From assembly GCF_000785535.1 (NCBI RefSeq), contig NZ_CP007595.1, positions 4,052,439-4,116,438 on the forward strand: DNA of 64,000 nucleotides, read 5' to 3'. Source of the DNA: Arthrobacter sp. PAMC 25486 (lineage in GTDB: Bacteria > Actinomycetota > Actinomycetes > Actinomycetales > Micrococcaceae). Below the pieces are notes generated by a model. The model did no database searches. It had not been told where the DNA came from and was given only the letters and a program-made list of their open reading frames with translations. Shown here in pieces: positions 26,592-37,795 of the stretch (its first letter is position 1; each line of letters opens with the position of its first letter). The position numbers and the translations under genes were made by a program.

Positions 26592-27749
26592 ATGGTTGAG
26601 GTGATGAATACGCACAATTTGCCTCAGTCCCAGCCAGGCACGCCGGACCCGCTGGACAGGTTTTACGCAGTGATCCCCGCCGGGGGTGTCGGAACCAGGC
26701 TGTGGCCCTTGTCCAGAGCCGCGGCACCGAAGTTCCTGCACGACCTCACCGGCAGCGGCAGCACCTTGATCCGCGCCACCTATGACAGGCTGGAACCGCT
26801 CAGCGGCAAGAAGGTCCTGCTGGTTACCGGGGACGCGCACCGGGTGGCCGTTTGCCGCCAACTGCCGGAGATTGCCGATGAGAACCTGGTGTTGGAGACC
26901 GAGCCCAAGGATTCCGGGGCCGCCATCGGGCTGGCAGCAGCCATTCTGTTTGTCCGCGACCCCGACACCATCATGGGATCCTTCGCCGCCGATCAGGTGA
27001 TCAGCCCCGACGACAAGTTCCAGGCCGCCGTCCGCGAGGCCATCTACACGGCCGCCACGGGCAAGATCGTGACCATCGGGATCAAGCCCACCCACGCCTC
27101 CACCGGGTTTGGCTATATCCGCACCGGGACGCCGTTGACTGTTGCCGGGGCTCCCAGCGCCCACACGGTTGAAGAGTTCGTGGAAAAGCCCAGCGAGGAA
27201 ATCGCCGAACAGTACCTAGCCAGCGGTGAATACAACTGGAACGCGGGCATGTTCGTGGCTCCGGTGGAACTCATGCTCCAGCACCTCAAGGCCAATGAGC
27301 CTGACCTCTATGAAGGGCTCATGGAGATTGCCCTTGCCTGGGACACTCCCGACCGGATTGCCGTGAAGAACCGCATCTGGCCCACCCTACCCAAGATTGC
27401 CATCGACTATGCGGTGGCGGAGCCTGCCGCCGACGCCGGCGACGTGGCCGTCATTCCGGCCGACTTCAGCTGGGACGATGTGGGCGATTTTGCCGCCATT
27501 GCACGGTTGAGCAGTGCCTTGGAAAACAAGAACGTCAAGGTCATTGGCGAGGGCGCCCGCGTGTTCACCGAAGACAGCACCGGGATCGTGGTCACCGACA
27601 CGAAGCGGGTCATTGCCTTGATCGGCATCCAGGACGTGGTGGTCGTGGACACCCCCGATGCCCTGCTGGTCACCACGCGCGCCCACTCGCAGCTGGTCAA
27701 GAAGGCCGTCGACGGGCTCAAGGCCCAGGGCGACACCGACGTCCTGTAA
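26592..27749 (+). CDS. manC: Mannose-1-phosphate guanylyltransferase
   Basis: Makes GDP-mannose from mannose-1-P and GTP for cell-surface glycans. It has 385 residues. The nucleotide-binding signature is YAVIPAGGVGTRLWPLSR (about 25–42), then FAADQVISP, HTVEEFVEKPS and YNWNAGMFV. The C-terminal region has SWDDVGDFAAIARL and the left-handed helix part VIALIGIQDVVVVDTPDALLV. It lacks the phosphomannose isomerase domain of bifunctional enzymes. ATG 26592 or 26604 could be the start. It is transcribed alone and followed by repeat array A. Confidence 0.93.
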   Translation: MVEVMNTHNLPQSQPGTPDPLDRFYAVIPAGGVGTRLWPLSRAAAPKFLHDLTGSGSTLIRATYDRLEPLSGKKVLLVTGDAHRVAVCRQLPEIADENLVLETEPKDSGAAIGLAAAILFVRDPDTIMGSFAADQVISPDDKFQAAVREAIYTAATGKIVTIGIKPTHASTGFGYIRTGTPLTVAGAPSAHTVEEFVEKPSEEIAEQYLASGEYNWNAGMFVAPVELMLQHLKANEPDLYEGLMEIALAWDTPDRIAVKNRIWPTLPKIAIDYAVAEPAADAGDVAVIPADFSWDDVGDFAAIARLSSALENKNVKVIGEGARVFTEDSTGIVVTDTKRVIALIGIQDVVVVDTPDALLVTTRAHSQLVKKAVDGLKAQGDTDVL

Positions 27750-27780
27750 CCCACTGCTTCCTACCTCCACCCTCCACTTC

Positions 27781-27885
27781 TGCCGAGGTGTGAGTTCGCG
27801 CCCTCCGGCAACGACGCATCCGTGTTGGGAAGGGGCGTGATCTGACATCTCGGCGAAGGGAAGGGGCGTGATCTGACATCTCGGC
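27781..27885. repeat. Repeat array A (family R): one direct and two inverted units
   Basis: One unit in plus orientation (27781–27806, core GAGGTGTGAGTTCGCGCCC) faces two inverted units (27827–27854 and 27858–27885, GGGCGTGATCTGACATCTCGG type) spaced 31 bp apart. It lies between manC and the M20 amidohydrolase gene. The same core occurs at four other loci in the window. Confidence 0.85.
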
Positions 27886-27963
27886 GGGAGGGGGCTCGCC
27901 AAAGGTGAGCTTCCAGCCGTCGTACTCCGGGCGGAAGATGCAGAAAGTAACGCAGCGCCGCCA

Positions 27964-29211
27964 ATGCCGCCAGCGGGCACTGTCATGGATAGAGTTTGGA
28001 CTGTGCGCAATTACTCGCTGGAAACAGAACCGACCGAGCTGGTAGGCCCGTGGCTTGAGCCCTTGATAAATGAGGTCCTCGAGTTCCGTCGCGACCTGCA
28101 TGCCCACCCGGAACTGTCCTTCCAGGAGTTCCGGACCTCGGAGAAAATCTACGACCGGCTCGTTGCGGCCGGGCTGTCGCCGCGACGCCTGGACGGCACC
28201 GGGGTCATTGTCGACATCGGCGAGGGCCCCATCACCACTGCCCTGCGCGGGGACATCGACGCCCTGCCAATTGTGGAGGAAACGGGGCTGCCCTTCGCCT
28301 CCCGCAACCACGGGGTGACGCACGGTTGCGGCCACGACTTCCACACCGCAGCCATGCTGGGGATCGCCCTGGTGTTGGCGAAAATGGATGCGGTGACGCC
28401 GCTGGGCGGTCGCATCCGCATCATCTTCCAGCCGGCCGAGGAAACCCTGCCCGGCGGCGCCTTGTCCTGCATCGACCAGGGCGCGCTCGACGGCGTGCCG
28501 CGCATCATGGCCCTGCACTGCGACCCGCGCGTGGAAGTTGGCAAGATCGGCACCCGCATTGGGCCCATCACCAGCGCCTCCGACACCATCAAGATTGAAC
28601 TCTCCGGACGCGGCGGGCACAGCTCCCGCCCGCACCTGACAGAAGACCTTGTCTTTGCACTCGCCCAAATCGCCATCAGCGTCCCGGCGGTCCTCTCACG
28701 CCGCGTCGATGTGCGCAGCGGCGTCTCCGTGGTGTGGGGGCAGATCCATGCCGGCTCAGCGCCCAACGCCATCCCCGGCCAGGGCGTCATGAGCGGCACC
28801 ATGCGCTGCCTTGACCGCGAAGCCTGGCACTCGGCCGGGGAATTGCTCGACGACGTGGTGCAACAAATTGCCGCACCTTTCGGCGTCGACGTTCACCTGG
28901 AACACACCCGCGGCGTGCCTCCGGTGGTCAACTCCGAACACGAAACCGCGCTCATTGAGGCAGCCGCCCGTGCCGAACTTGGCGAAGACTCCGTGGTCCT
29001 GGCCCCGCAGTCCATGGGCGGGGAGGATTTTGCATGGTTCCTCCAAGGCATCCCGGGGTCTTTGATGCGCCTGGGCACCCACGTTCCCGGCGGCGAGGAA
29101 TATGACCTGCACCGCGGTGACTACATCGTTGATGAGCGGGCCCTCGCCGTTGGCATCAAGGTGCTGTGCGCGGCAGCCCTGCGCACCCTGCGGACCCCGG
29201 CAGGGCAGTAA
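27964..29211 (+). CDS. M20-family amidohydrolase (hippurate hydrolase/AbgB type)
   Basis: Metal-dependent amidohydrolase of up to 415 residues. The metal-binding Cys and His are in HGCGHDFHTAAMLG, the catalytic glutamates in FQPAEETLPGG, and the dimerisation-domain His in SGRGGHSSRPH; SMGGEDFAWFLQ near the C-terminus supplies the last ligand. This is the M20D pattern of N-acyl amino-acid or hippurate hydrolases. The substrate is unknown. The start is uncertain: ATG 27964 is given, and GTG 28002 would begin at MRNYSLETEP. Confidence 0.9.
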   Translation: MPPAGTVMDRVWTVRNYSLETEPTELVGPWLEPLINEVLEFRRDLHAHPELSFQEFRTSEKIYDRLVAAGLSPRRLDGTGVIVDIGEGPITTALRGDIDALPIVEETGLPFASRNHGVTHGCGHDFHTAAMLGIALVLAKMDAVTPLGGRIRIIFQPAEETLPGGALSCIDQGALDGVPRIMALHCDPRVEVGKIGTRIGPITSASDTIKIELSGRGGHSSRPHLTEDLVFALAQIAISVPAVLSRRVDVRSGVSVVWGQIHAGSAPNAIPGQGVMSGTMRCLDREAWHSAGELLDDVVQQIAAPFGVDVHLEHTRGVPPVVNSEHETALIEAAARAELGEDSVVLAPQSMGGEDFAWFLQGIPGSLMRLGTHVPGGEEYDLHRGDYIVDERALAVGIKVLCAAALRTLRTPAGQ

Positions 29212-29333
29212 CCAGCAGGTGCGGCGGCACCCACGGCAGCTGCCACCTTGCGCATGCCTCCGCGAAACGGAGAAAGCAAGCCTGCCCTCCGTCCAAACTG
29301 TAACGGTTCCCCAACAATGCGCGGCCGCGGGCC

Positions 29334-29388
29334 GCGGCGCTATGGTCGCTGACGTGCAGTGACACTAGTGTGGTGTCCATAGCGCCGC
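29334..29388. promoter_or_regulatory. Nested palindromes upstream of the nucleoside operon
   Basis: A 12-bp inverted repeat GCGGCGCTATGG (29334–29345) / CCATAGCGCCGC (29377–29388) encloses the 10-bp palindrome ACACTAGTGT (29362–29371). It lies 130–190 bp before the lipoprotein start in the 308-bp gap after the M20 gene, which otherwise shows nothing. It may be an operator or leader hairpin for the operon. Confidence 0.4.
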
Positions 29389-29519
29389 AATGCTGGGGTG
29401 CGTCAAGGCAATCGCGTTCGCTTCACAAGTTGGAACAGTGGTGTTTCGGCTGGCGGGAGGGAATGGCGCCTGCGTTGTCCACCAGTCCTCCCTTGCGGCT
29501 AGACATCGATGGAGGAACC

Positions 29520-30656
29520 TTGAAAAATTTGCTTCTCAACACCGCCAAGACCGTCAAGCGCGGAGCCCTGGTGGGAACCATTGCAGTCAGTGCCGCGGCA
29601 CTGCTGCTCACTGGCTGCGGCGAGGCACCACCTGCGCCCGGCGGCAGCGGCGGTGGAGAAACCGGAACAGAAAATCCGGCGGCTGCCAGTTTCTTGGGTT
29701 GCATCGTCTCCGACTCCGGCGGCTTTGACGACCAGTCGTTCAACCAGTCCTCCTACGACGGCTTGAAAAAGGCTGAAGCCGATCTGGGCATCAAAATCAA
29801 GGAAGCCCAGTCAAAGGACTCGGGAGACTACGTGCCCAACCTGGCGCAGATGGCCAGCGCCGGTTGCAACCTCACCGTCACCGTCGGCTTCCTGCTGGCC
29901 GATGCCACGAAGGAAGCGGCTGCGGATAACCTGGACCTGCACTACGCAATCATCGATGACAACACCATCGATGCACCCAACGTCAAGCCGGTGGTTTACG
30001 ACACCGCCCAGGCAGCGTTCATGGCCGGTTATGTTGCGGCTTCCGTGTCGAAGACCGGCAAGGTGGGAACATTCGGTGGGCTCAACATCCCCACTGTCAC
30101 GATCTTCATGGACGGCTTTGCTGACGGGGTGAAGTACTTCAACGAGAAGCAGGGCAAGGACGTCCAGCTCATTGGCTGGAATAAGGAGACCCAGCAGGGC
30201 TCCTTCGCCAACACCTTTGAAATCATCCAGGAAGGCACCAAGGTCACGAACAACCTGATCTCGGAAGGTGCTGACGTGGTCATGCCCGTTGCCGGTCCGC
30301 TGGGCAAGGGTTCCGGCGATGCCATCCTGGCAGCCAACAAGGACGGCAAGGACGTCAAGCTCGTATGGGTTGACTCGGACGGCTTCCTGACAGCCCCCAC
30401 CTACAAGGACATCCTGCTTACCTCGGTCATCAAGACGATGGGCGAGGCCGTGGAAACAGTCATCAAGGAAGATCTGGACGGCAAGTTCGACCCGACGCCG
30501 TACATTGGCACCCTGGACAACGGTGGCGTGGCACTTGCCCCGTTCCACGATTTGGACTCGGCTGTCAGCGCAGACACCAAGACCCAGCTTGAGGAGATCA
30601 AGAAGGGCATCATCGACGGGTCGATCAAGGCTGATTCCCCGGCCAGCCCCAAGTAG
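29520..30656 (+). CDS. BMP-family nucleoside-binding lipoprotein (ABC transporter)
   Basis: Substrate-binding lipoprotein of 378 residues, from TTG 29520, which has GGAGG 4 nt upstream; longer upstream frames lack such a site. The lipobox is LLLTGCGEA with the acylated Cys near residue 34, then a Gly/Thr-rich linker. The mature domain shows the BMP/Med fold: DSGGFDDQSFNQSSYDGL, YVAASVSKTGKVGTFGG, FADGVKYFN and WVDSDGF. BMP proteins with cdd and deoA neighbours bind purine and pyrimidine nucleosides. First gene of a six-gene uptake and salvage operon. Confidence 0.93.
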   Translation: MKNLLLNTAKTVKRGALVGTIAVSAAALLLTGCGEAPPAPGGSGGGETGTENPAAASFLGCIVSDSGGFDDQSFNQSSYDGLKKAEADLGIKIKEAQSKDSGDYVPNLAQMASAGCNLTVTVGFLLADATKEAAADNLDLHYAIIDDNTIDAPNVKPVVYDTAQAAFMAGYVAASVSKTGKVGTFGGLNIPTVTIFMDGFADGVKYFNEKQGKDVQLIGWNKETQQGSFANTFEIIQEGTKVTNNLISEGADVVMPVAGPLGKGSGDAILAANKDGKDVKLVWVDSDGFLTAPTYKDILLTSVIKTMGEAVETVIKEDLDGKFDPTPYIGTLDNGGVALAPFHDLDSAVSADTKTQLEEIKKGIIDGSIKADSPASPK

Positions 30657-30749
30657 CAACAGGACAACGGTGTTGAGGGTCGCAGCGTGCGGCCCTCAAC
30701 ACCCGCGTCTGCCAAACGTGTTCCACATAATCTCAGACGGGTTAATACG

Positions 30750-32332
30750 TTGAAACTAGAACTTCGGGGCATCACCAAGAGCTTTGGTTCCCTGGTGGCG
30801 AACGACCACATCGACCTGGTGGTGGAATCGGGGGAGATCCACAGTCTGCTGGGCGAAAACGGGGCCGGCAAATCCACCCTGATGAATGTGCTGTACGGCC
30901 TGTATGAACCCACTGCTGGTGAAATCCTCATCGACGATGTGCCGATGAAATTTTCCGGCCCGGCCGATGCCATGGCCGCCGGAATTGGCATGGTGCACCA
31001 GCACTTCATGCTCGTGCCGGTGTTCACCGTTGCCGAAAACGTTGCGTTGGGTGCAGAGTCAACCACTTTTGGTGGGGTCCTGAACCTGGCGCAGACCCGG
31101 AAGAGGATCCGCGAGATTTCCGCCCGGTTCGGCTTCGAGGTTGACCCTGACGCACTCGTTCAGGATCTTTCCGTGGGGGTCCAACAGCGTGTGGAAATCA
31201 TCAAGGCACTGGTCCGCAACTCTAAAATCCTGATCCTGGACGAGCCCACAGCCGTGCTCACCCCCCAGGAAACCGATGAGTTCATGAACATCATGGGGCA
31301 ACTGCGCGACGGCGGCACCTCCATCGTGTTCATTTCCCACAAACTGCGTGAGGTCAAGGCTGTCTCCGACACCATCACCGTCATCCGCCGCGGCAAGGTG
31401 GTGGGATCCGCGCCGCCGTCCACCCCCACCACGGAGCTGGCCGCCATGATGGTGGGCCGCGCCGTGAACCTGACCCTTGACAAAGCGGATGCCACTCCCG
31501 GCGAGGTCACCTTTAAGGTCACCAACCTGACCGTGATGAACGACGCCGGCCAGAGACTTCTCGATGATCTCACCTTGGGTGTTGCCCAAGGTGAGATATT
31601 GGCTGTCGCGGGTGTCCAGGGCAACGGCCAGACGGAACTGACCGAGGCAGTCCTTGGCCTGCACAAACACGTGCTCGGCTCCATCGTCCTGAACGGGAAG
31701 GAACTGGTGGGCAGGAGTGTGCGCCAAATCCTGGATTCCGGCGTTGGCTTTGTTCCCGAGGATCGGCAGGACGACGGTTTGGTGGGCGAGTTTTCCATCG
31801 CGGAAAACCTGGTCCTTGACCTGTACAAGCACGCCCCGTACTCCCGCGGCGGCACCATGAACAGGGCTGTCATCGCCAAGAACGCGGTGGAAAAAGTTGC
31901 CGAATTCGATGTAAGGGCACAGTCCGCCCAGGACCCGGCCGACACGCTGTCCGGCGGAAACCAGCAAAAAGTGGTGCTGGCACGGGAACTGTCCCGGCCC
32001 CTGAAACTGTTCATTGCATCCCAGCCCACTCGCGGAGTGGACGTGGGTTCCATCGAGTTCCTGCACAAACGCATTGTGGCCGAACGCGACGCCGGAACCC
32101 CCGTGTTGATTGTCTCGACAGAACTGGACGAGGTGCTGGAACTCGCCGACCGGATCGCCGTGCTTTTTGCAGGGAAGCTGATGGGCATCGTGCCGGGCAA
32201 ATCCAGCCGGGCACTGTTGGGATTGATGATGGCCGGGCTCCCCGCAGCAGAAGCACAGGAACAAATGGACGCACAGACAACTGATCGACAAGAGAACTCC
32301 GGCACCACAAACGGTGGGGAAGGGGTGCAGCC

Positions 32333-32336
<4 letters not shown>
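30750..32336 (+). CDS. Nucleoside ABC transporter ATP-binding protein (two ABC domains)
   Basis: A 528-residue ATPase with two fused ABC domains. The N-terminal copy has Walker A LLGENGAGKSTL, signature LSVGVQQRVEI and Walker B ILILDEPTAVL. The C-terminal copy has a degenerate Walker A (AGVQGNGQTEL) and signature LSGGNQQKV, as in RbsA/YufO. TTG 30750 (MKLELRGITKSFG) is the likely start; the frame opens earlier but without family similarity. Its stop overlaps the permease start by 4 nt. Confidence 0.94.
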
Positions 32337-33606
<1,270 letters not shown>

Positions 33607-33610
<4 letters not shown>

Positions 33611-34902
33611 GCATCACCGCCAAAAGCGAACCGACCAAGACGGTTGACGCCGTCGCCATTCGCAGCTGGAAAATGCCGATCCTGCTCGGCGTGCTGGCGC
33701 TGTTCGCCGTCGTCGTCTTCATTGTCCTGGGCCCCAGCGGCACCGCCACTTTCCGCATCTCCCAGGATACCGACGCATGGCAGGTGCCCAACCTGGTGGT
33801 GCCGGCCAAGGCGGTGGGCGTGATCGTCTCGCTGGTCTGCGGGGCGCTCGCCTATTTCGCCTGGCGTCAGACCAAGGACACCGGACGGATCGCCAAATGG
33901 GTCATCATGACGTTCACCGTGGTGTTTGTGGTGGGCTTAATGGTGTGGATCATCGGCGGCACCACCACGCAAAACATCACGCTGGTGGGGTTGTTTACCG
34001 GTGCCATGCTCATCACCACCCCGTTGGTCTTTGGGTCCCTGTCAGGTGTGCTGTCCGAACGGGCCGGTGTGGTCAACATTGCCATTGAGGGCCAGCTGCT
34101 TGCGGGTGCCTTCACGGCCGCACTGGTTTCCTCCATCACCGGCAACGCGTTCGCGGGCCTGTTTGCTGCGGCCGCCGCCGGTGTCCTGGTGTCCCTGCTG
34201 CTGGCCGTGTTCAGCATCAAATATGTGGTGAACCAGATCATTGTCGGCGTGGTGCTGAACGTGCTGGTGTCCGGCCTGACCGGCTTCCTCTTTGAGAAGA
34301 TCATGAAGACCAAGGTCGACGGCGTCACGATCTACAACCAGCCCGCCCACCTGCCCAACCTGCCCATCCCGCTGCTGTCCGAGATCCCCATCATCGGTCC
34401 CACGCTTTTTCGCCAGTCCATCATTGGCTACTTCATGCTGATCCTGGTTGCCGCCATCTGGTTCGGTCTGTTCCGCACCCGCTGGGGTTTACGCGTGCGG
34501 GCCGTGGGTGAGCACCCCAAGGCCGCCGACACCGTGGGCATCAACGTCAACCGCACCCGCGTGCTGAACGTGCTGGCCGGCGGCGCCGTCGCCGGAGTGG
34601 GCGGCGCCTACTTCACCCTCGTTGCCGTCAGCAGTTTCAGCAAGGACATGACAGGCGGCCTGGGGTTCATCGCCCTCGCCGCACTGATCTTCGGCCGCTG
34701 GAACCCCATCGGCGCAGCCCTGGCAGCACTGCTGTTCGGCGTGGCTGGAAACCTGCAAAGCATCCTCTCGCTCGCAGGCACACCCATCGACGGCCAATTC
34801 CTGGCCATGCTGCCCTACGCACTGACCATCCTGGCCGTGTCCGGCTTCGTCGGCCGGGCACTCGCGCCCGCCGCCGACGGTGAGCCCTATATTAAGGAGT
34901 GA
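33607..34902 (+). CDS. Nucleoside ABC transporter permease, subunit 2
   Basis: A 431-residue permease, the YufQ-type partner of the preceding protein. Signatures: SERAGVVNIAIEGQLLAGAF, KYVVNQIIVGVVLNVLVSGL and RAVGEHPKAADTVGINV. About ten membrane helices are visible, with an extra pair before residue 120 compared with shorter homologues. It overlaps the upstream permease gene by 4 nt. The downstream cdd gene begins 2 nt after its stop when TTG 34905 is used. Confidence 0.93.
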
Positions 34903-34904
34903 CT

Positions 34905-35351
34905 TTGAGCAAAGAGACGCCCGACGGCGGATGGGAACCACTGCGCCAAGCCGCCACCGTGGCACTCACCAAGGCGTACGCGCCGTATTCCAATTTTCCT
35001 GTAGGAGCCGCTGCCAGGCTTGAGGACGGCAGCATCGTCTCCGGCTGCAATGTGGAAAATGCCAGCTACGGGCTGACGCTGTGCGCGGAATGCACCCTGG
35101 TGGGCGCGGCCCGCATGAACGGTGGCGGGCTGATCACCGAGTTCTACTGCGTTGACGGCAGCGGGGCCATCCTGATGCCGTGCGGGCGCTGCCGGCAGCT
35201 GCTGTTTGAATTCAGCACGGCGGCCACCCTTGTCATGACTTCCTCGGGAGCCAAGACCATGGATGCGATCCTGCCCGACGCCTTTGGACCCAACAACCTA
35301 CAGGACGCTAACAGCCCGAAGTACACCGAGAACCCGAAGGAGCAGCCATGA
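34905..35351 (+). CDS. cdd: Cytidine deaminase
   Basis: Deaminates cytidine and deoxycytidine to uridine forms. It has 148 residues. Zinc ligands are Cys60 (in LCAECTL, with the proton-shuttle Glu62) and Cys93 and Cys96 (MPCGRCRQ); SGCNVENASYG holds substrate-binding residues. TTG 34905 is chosen because AAGGAG (34894–34899) lies 5 nt upstream; GTG 34899 would overlap that site. It works with deoA downstream to feed imported pyrimidine nucleosides into salvage. Confidence 0.95.
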   Translation: MSKETPDGGWEPLRQAATVALTKAYAPYSNFPVGAAARLEDGSIVSGCNVENASYGLTLCAECTLVGAARMNGGGLITEFYCVDGSGAILMPCGRCRQLLFEFSTAATLVMTSSGAKTMDAILPDAFGPNNLQDANSPKYTENPKEQP

Positions 35352-36658
35352 ACGCCCAGGGACCCTATGCCGCGGTGGACATCATCGGCATCAAGCGCGA
35401 CGGCGGCCGGCTCAGTGCCGACCACATTGCCTGGACCGTCGCGGCCTACACCCGCGGCGACATTGCCGAAGAACAAATGGCGGCACTGAACATGGCCATC
35501 CTGCTCAACGGCATGGACCGGGCAGAGATTTCGCAGTGGACGGCGGCCATGGTCGCCTCGGGCGAAACCCTTGACTTCAGTGGCCTGCGCAACTCTGCTG
35601 GTGCTCCGATGCCAACCACCGACAAGCACTCAACCGGCGGCGTGGGGGACAAGATCACGCTGCCGCTGGCACCCCTCGTGGCCGTATTTGGCGCAGCCGT
35701 GCCACAACTGTCCGGCAGGGGACTGGGCCACACCGGGGGCACCCTGGATAAGCTGGAAGCGATCCCCGGGTGGCGAGCCGATGTCACCCACGAGGCCATG
35801 CTGCGGCAACTCGGTGAGGTGGGCGCCGTCGTCTGTGCCGCGGGAGGAAACTTGGCACCCGCTGACAAGAAGCTGTACGCCCTGCGCGACGTGACGGGGA
35901 CGGTTGAGTCGATTCCGCTGATCGCCTCATCCATCATGAGCAAGAAGATCGCGGAGGGCACGGGCGCCCTGGTGCTTGATGTGAAGGTGGGCTCGGGAGC
36001 GTTCATGAAAACGGTGGAGCGGGCGCGCGAGCTGGCGCAGACCATGGTGGCGCTGGGGCAGGATGCTGGAGTCAACACGGTGGCGCTGCTGACCGACATG
36101 TCAACGCCGCTGGGCCTGACTGCCGGCAACGCCATTGAAGTGGAGGAGTCGGTAGAGGTGCTGGCCGGCGGCGGCCCTCCGGACGTGGTGGAGCTGACTG
36201 TGACACTGGCGCAGGAGATGCTGGACGCGGCAGGCATTCGCGGGGCCGATCCGGCCGCAGCGCTGCGCGATGGGCGGGCCATGGATGTGTGGCGGCGCAT
36301 GATCGCAGCCCAAGGCGGCGACCCCGATGCGCCGCTGCCGGTGGCCCGGGAATCTGACGTCATTTACGCACCGGCCGACGGCGTGCTGGTTGGCCTGGAT
36401 GCCATGGCCGTGGGGGTCGCGGCCTGGAGGCTCGGTGCCGGGCGGGCCCGCAAGGAGGACATCGTCCAGGCCGGCGCGGGGGTGCGGATGCATGCCAAAC
36501 CCGGTGCGCTGGTTCGTGCGGGGGAGCCGCTCATGACACTGCTGTCCGACACCCCGGAGAAGTTTGCCGGTGCCAGGGAAGTACTTGCCGACGCCGTGAC
36601 CATTGCCCCCGAAGGCTCCCGCCCGGCGAACCAACTGATCATCGAGCGCATCGCCTAG
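35348..36658 (+). CDS. deoA: Thymidine/pyrimidine-nucleoside phosphorylase
   Basis: Splits thymidine or uridine with phosphate into base and (deoxy)ribose-1-P. It has 436 residues, family-typical. Motifs: TTDKHSTGGVGDKITL (phosphate loop), the PROSITE signature SGRGLGHTGGTLDKLE, and LVLDVKVGSGAFMKT. The C-terminal domain DGVLVGLDAMAVGVAAWRLG completes the fold. Its ATG overlaps the end of cdd by 4 nt. Last gene of the operon, followed by repeat array B. Confidence 0.96.
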   Translation: MNAQGPYAAVDIIGIKRDGGRLSADHIAWTVAAYTRGDIAEEQMAALNMAILLNGMDRAEISQWTAAMVASGETLDFSGLRNSAGAPMPTTDKHSTGGVGDKITLPLAPLVAVFGAAVPQLSGRGLGHTGGTLDKLEAIPGWRADVTHEAMLRQLGEVGAVVCAAGGNLAPADKKLYALRDVTGTVESIPLIASSIMSKKIAEGTGALVLDVKVGSGAFMKTVERARELAQTMVALGQDAGVNTVALLTDMSTPLGLTAGNAIEVEESVEVLAGGGPPDVVELTVTLAQEMLDAAGIRGADPAAALRDGRAMDVWRRMIAAQGGDPDAPLPVARESDVIYAPADGVLVGLDAMAVGVAAWRLGAGRARKEDIVQAGAGVRMHAKPGALVRAGEPLMTLLSDTPEKFAGAREVLADAVTIAPEGSRPANQLIIERIA

Positions 36659-36670
36659 CCGCCCTCTTTT

Positions 36671-36761
36671 CCGCCGAGATATGAGTTCGCGCCCTCCGCC
36701 TTCCGTCGAGGTGTGCGATAACGCCCCCTTCATTCCGTCGAGATAGGAGTTCGCGCCCTCC
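36671..36761 (+). repeat. Repeat array B (family R): three direct units, 32-bp period
   Basis: Units start at 36671, 36703 and 36735, exactly 32 bp apart (core forms GAGATATGAGTTCGCGCCC, GAGGTGTGCGATAACGCCC, GAGATAGGAGTTCGCGCCC). It lies between deoA and the 3' end of the convergent nuclease gene, pointing toward that gene. A degenerate fourth unit (ACCGAGGTTCC, 36775) may reach into the nuclease stop region. Confidence 0.85.
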
Positions 36762-36772
36762 GTCTTCGCCCT

Positions 36773-37723
36773 TCACCGAGGTTCCAAGCGTCCTGTCCAT
36801 CCTTGGAGTCGAAGCGCTTCTTTGACCAGCGCGACGACGGCCTTGTCACCGTCGCGGTCCAACATGTCCTTGGTGATTCTCAGCTGCAGCCAACCAAGTT
36901 CCTTCATCAGCTGGTCGCGGGCCTCGTCGATGTCCTGTTGATGCGGGTCCAGATGGTGTTCGCCGTCGTACTCGATGGCAATCTTCCACTCCGGGACTGC
37001 CAGATCCGGCCAGGAGCAATCGTTTTCGTTCTCATCCTCGACAACGAAGTTGAGCGTCATCTCCGGCAGGCCGGCTCTTTCCAAGGAGAGCCGGATCCTG
37101 GTTTCAGGTGGTGAATCGGAGCCGACCCTGATCAGGTCCGCAGCCTCTCGCGCCTTGACGATGCCGCGCCGGCCAGATTCATGCTTTACGGCTTCCCTGA
37201 GTTTTTCGATCTTGACCAGCGCCACGCGTTTGGGGCCGAATATTCGATCGTGCTCACACACCAGAAAGTCTCCCGCGGCCACGAGATCATCAAGGTCCAG
37301 TATGGACGCCAAATCCAGCCAGGTGCGAAGTGGGGAAGTGACGAACAAGCCCAGAACCTGGACTATTTCTCCGGGTTTGAAGCGGGCATGGTGACCAACT
37401 GTTCCGATCCTTGATGGCGGGTTCTTGGAAGCGTCCCGGGATATATGCACGTCGAAACGACCGGCAAGCCAGGGAGGCAGCGGTATTCCCCAAATATGGG
37501 CGGCCGTGCTGTGGCTGGCGATCCCATCTTGTGTCAGGTTCAAGATCGGGCGGACCTGGCTGATGTGATCCTGTTCAATGTCCCAAGGAACGCGAATGCC
37601 ACGACTGGGGGAGTGGTAGCCGCTGGATCTGGTGCGCTTTCGTGTGACATGGCACGAATCAGACTCGTTCAGTGTGAAGGAACGGCCCCGAATTCCTTCG
37701 GGCAAGGGCTGGGCATTTGTCAT
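36773..37723 (-). CDS. DUF559/Vsr-like endonuclease-domain protein with AbiEi-like N-terminal region
   Basis: A 316-residue protein. Residues about 50–160 resemble the AbiEi/type IV antitoxin-like region often fused to this nuclease (HSTAAHIWGIPLP, then TSPLRTWLDLASIL). Residues 200–310 form a PD-(D/E)xK nuclease of the Vsr/DUF559 type. Candidate catalytic residues are Glu207 (SPPETRIRLSL), Asp240 (WPDLAVPEWK) and Glu251–Asp253 with His256/257 (AIEYDGEHH). All three acidic positions are intact. It is bracketed by repeat arrays B (3' side) and C (5' side) of the same family in opposite orientation. Function is unproven; the multi-copy habit of this family in actinobacteria is from memory. Confidence 0.85.
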   Translation of the reverse strand: MTNAQPLPEGIRGRSFTLNESDSCHVTRKRTRSSGYHSPSRGIRVPWDIEQDHISQVRPILNLTQDGIASHSTAAHIWGIPLPPWLAGRFDVHISRDASKNPPSRIGTVGHHARFKPGEIVQVLGLFVTSPLRTWLDLASILDLDDLVAAGDFLVCEHDRIFGPKRVALVKIEKLREAVKHESGRRGIVKAREAADLIRVGSDSPPETRIRLSLERAGLPEMTLNFVVEDENENDCSWPDLAVPEWKIAIEYDGEHHLDPHQQDIDEARDQLMKELGWLQLRITKDMLDRDGDKAVVALVKEALRLQGWTGRLEPR

Positions 37724-37795
37724 GGTTCAAGTCTGGCTGAAATGTCGGATGGACGTCGGGAGTTATCCACAGGCCAGGCTATTTCAGGGGCGGCA

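Noticed and set aside
36773..37723. Complete abortive-infection (AbiE) toxin–antitoxin system
   Set aside because: Only an AbiEi-like N-terminal region fused to a nuclease is seen; no AbiEii toxin gene adjoins it.
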